Assembly (NCBI GenBank): GCA_938049325.1
Contig: CALICC010000112.1
Coordinates: 1-5,415, forward strand
Length of the DNA: 5,415 bases
From: an uncultured Ilumatobacter sp.
GTDB taxonomy: Bacteria > Actinomycetota > Acidimicrobiia > Acidimicrobiales > Ilumatobacteraceae
Direction: 5' to 3'
Shown: positions 4,563 through 5,415 of the stretch, in pieces
Layout: each line of letters opens with the position of its first letter
How positions within the stretch are numbered: position 1 is the first letter of the stretch
Made by a program: the position numbers and the translations under genes
Notes under the pieces: generated by a model
Told to the model about the DNA's origin: nothing
Seen by the model: only the letters and a program-made list of their open reading frames with translations
The model's database searches: none

Positions 4563-5415
4563 TCAGCCGACGAGAGCAGGAAGCAAGGCCGCCGCTACTT
4601 CGGCCGGACGCTCCTCGTGCGAGAACAAGCCAGCGCCCTCGATCTCTGCCAACTGAGCGTCGGGGAAGGTGCCGACCATCTCCCGTGCCCACGCGATCGG
4701 AAAGAACGGATCTTCGACGCCCCACACCATCTGGACGGGGACAGTGATGCGTTCATGGATGCCAGTCAGCGCAGACACATGCCGTTGGTCGAACGACTTC
4801 AGCACCCGCATCGCAGCGTCGAGTCGTTCCGGTGACTCACTGAGCGGACGAAGGAAGAACTCATCGAACTCGCCGTCGAGGAGCGACGCGTCGGCGAACG
4901 CATCACCGAGCACGAACTTGTTGCGACGCACTCGATTCTTGCCAGCGGCCCACGCGAGTCCAGCGCCGAACCCGGGCAGGTTGCGTCCGGCCAAGAACAT
5001 CTTGAACCGTCGGCTGAGGCCCTGTGACTGCTCGGTGTTGATGAGTCCCATCGATCGCAGCCGCTCGTCTCCGACCATCGCATGTCGAGCGATCATCCCA
5101 CCACTGTCGTGACCGACCACAGCGATGTCATCAAAATCGAGTTGATCGATGACACGCCTGACGGTCTCGATATGACGATCGACCGACAGTTCATCGCTCG
5201 AGGTGAACTGGCTGGACCCAGCCCCTGGGAAGTCGATGACGTGGCAGGTGACGTGATCGACCAGGTGCGGCAGCAACGTTCTGAACGTGGCGCCGCTGAC
5301 CGGCCAGCCGTGCACGAACAAGACATCGGGGCCGGAACCGGCACGTCGGTACGCAACTTGCCCGGCGCCGACATCGAGGAACCGGTCGGGTTCGGCACGG
5401 AACAGGTCGGCAGCG
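4563..5415 (-). CDS. Alpha/beta hydrolase with Asp nucleophile (epoxide hydrolase/dehalogenase-like), 5' end cut
   Basis: The frame is open from the right edge to the stop at 4563-4565, giving 283 visible residues; only a short N-terminal piece is probably missing, given usual lengths near 290-300. Residues are numbered from the edge. HGWP (35-38) is the oxyanion-hole loop, like the HGxP of epoxide hydrolases. FPGAGSS (62-68) matches the family DxPGxG turn. The nucleophile elbow is GHDSGG (101-106), where the standard position 3 is Asp103, as in epoxide hydrolases and haloalkane or haloacetate dehalogenases, rather than Ser. A cap region follows (about 130-215). The third-acid candidate is Asp235 in GVEDPFFP. 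The expected catalytic His of the usual GxGHF motif is absent: the segment reads EGAGLFSHEERP, so Leu263 stands in its place and His266 lies three residues later. The product is cytoplasmic by absence of export features in the visible part. It is convergent with the MBL-fold gene. Substrate is unknown; the enzyme may be altered or inactive. Confidence 0.88.
   Translation of the reverse strand, partial: AADLFRAEPDRFLDVGAGQVAYRRAGSGPDVLFVHGWPVSGATFRTLLPHLVDHVTCHVIDFPGAGSSQFTSSDELSVDRHIETVRRVIDQLDFDDIAVVGHDSGGMIARHAMVGDERLRSMGLINTEQSQGLSRRFKMFLAGRNLPGFGAGLAWAAGKNRVRRNKFVLGDAFADASLLDGEFDEFFLRPLSESPERLDAAMRVLKSFDQRHVSALTGIHERITVPVQMVWGVEDPFFPIAWAREMVGTFPDAQLAEIEGAGLFSHEERPAEVAAALLPALVG

Noticed and set aside
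5319..5321. TTG at 5321 as the start of the alpha/beta hydrolase.
   Set aside because: It falls within the first core strand just before HGWP, and the frame stays open and family-like (for example AYRRAGSGPDV) to the window edge.
1..5415. A new defence, mobile or biosynthetic system.
   Set aside because: No repeats, transposase, nuclease, toxin-antitoxin pair, modular synthase or co-directional gene cluster is present. The genes look like ordinary chromosomal singletons with alternating orientation.

Overview
The window is GC-rich chromosomal DNA with strongly G/C-ending codons. It looks like a free-living, high-GC actinobacterium. The style of the proteins (a DUF3179 lipoprotein, a secreted fibronectin-type-III protein starting 'DTTRPTAP', acidic secreted proteins) and promoter-like TAnnnT boxes 6-8 nt before several start codons fit Actinobacteria. 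An Ilumatobacter-like member of the Acidimicrobiia is my best guess, but the sequence does not prove it. I see no tRNA, rRNA, insertion sequence, CRISPR array, phage gene or attachment site.

Layout, left to right: (1) 1-1322, minus: a DUF3179-domain lipoprotein whose 3' end runs off the left edge. (2) A 121-bp divergent spacer with a perfect 7-2-7 inverted repeat. (3) 1444-1848, plus: methionine sulfoxide reductase B (msrB). (4) A 13-bp convergent gap. (5) 1862-2773, minus: an unrecognised lipoprotein with an acidic Ca-loop-like repeat near its C-terminus. (6) 2815-3549, minus: a secreted protein with one Fn3 domain and an unrecognised C-terminal domain. (7) A 63-bp divergent spacer with a -10-like box facing each way. 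(8) 3613-4521, plus: a metallo-beta-lactamase-fold hydrolase with a winged-helix-like tail. (9) A 41-bp convergent gap with a GC-rich hairpin. (10) 4563-5415, minus: an alpha/beta hydrolase with an Asp nucleophile, whose 5' end runs off the right edge.

The genes do not form one pathway. Orientation alternates (- + - - + -), and only the two minus-strand secreted proteins (5 and 6) could be co-transcribed; even there the downstream gene has its own -10-like box. Three of the six products are predicted to be exported (two lipoproteins, one Sec-type secreted protein). The other three look like cytoplasmic enzymes for oxidative repair and general hydrolysis. No stretch above 300 bases lacks a gene.

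The observations most worth following are a recurring leaderless-type start arrangement, the inverted repeat in front of msrB, replacement of the expected catalytic histidine in the alpha/beta hydrolase, loss of the resolving cysteine in MsrB, and two exported proteins of unknown role. I do not see convincing evidence of a new multi-gene system.
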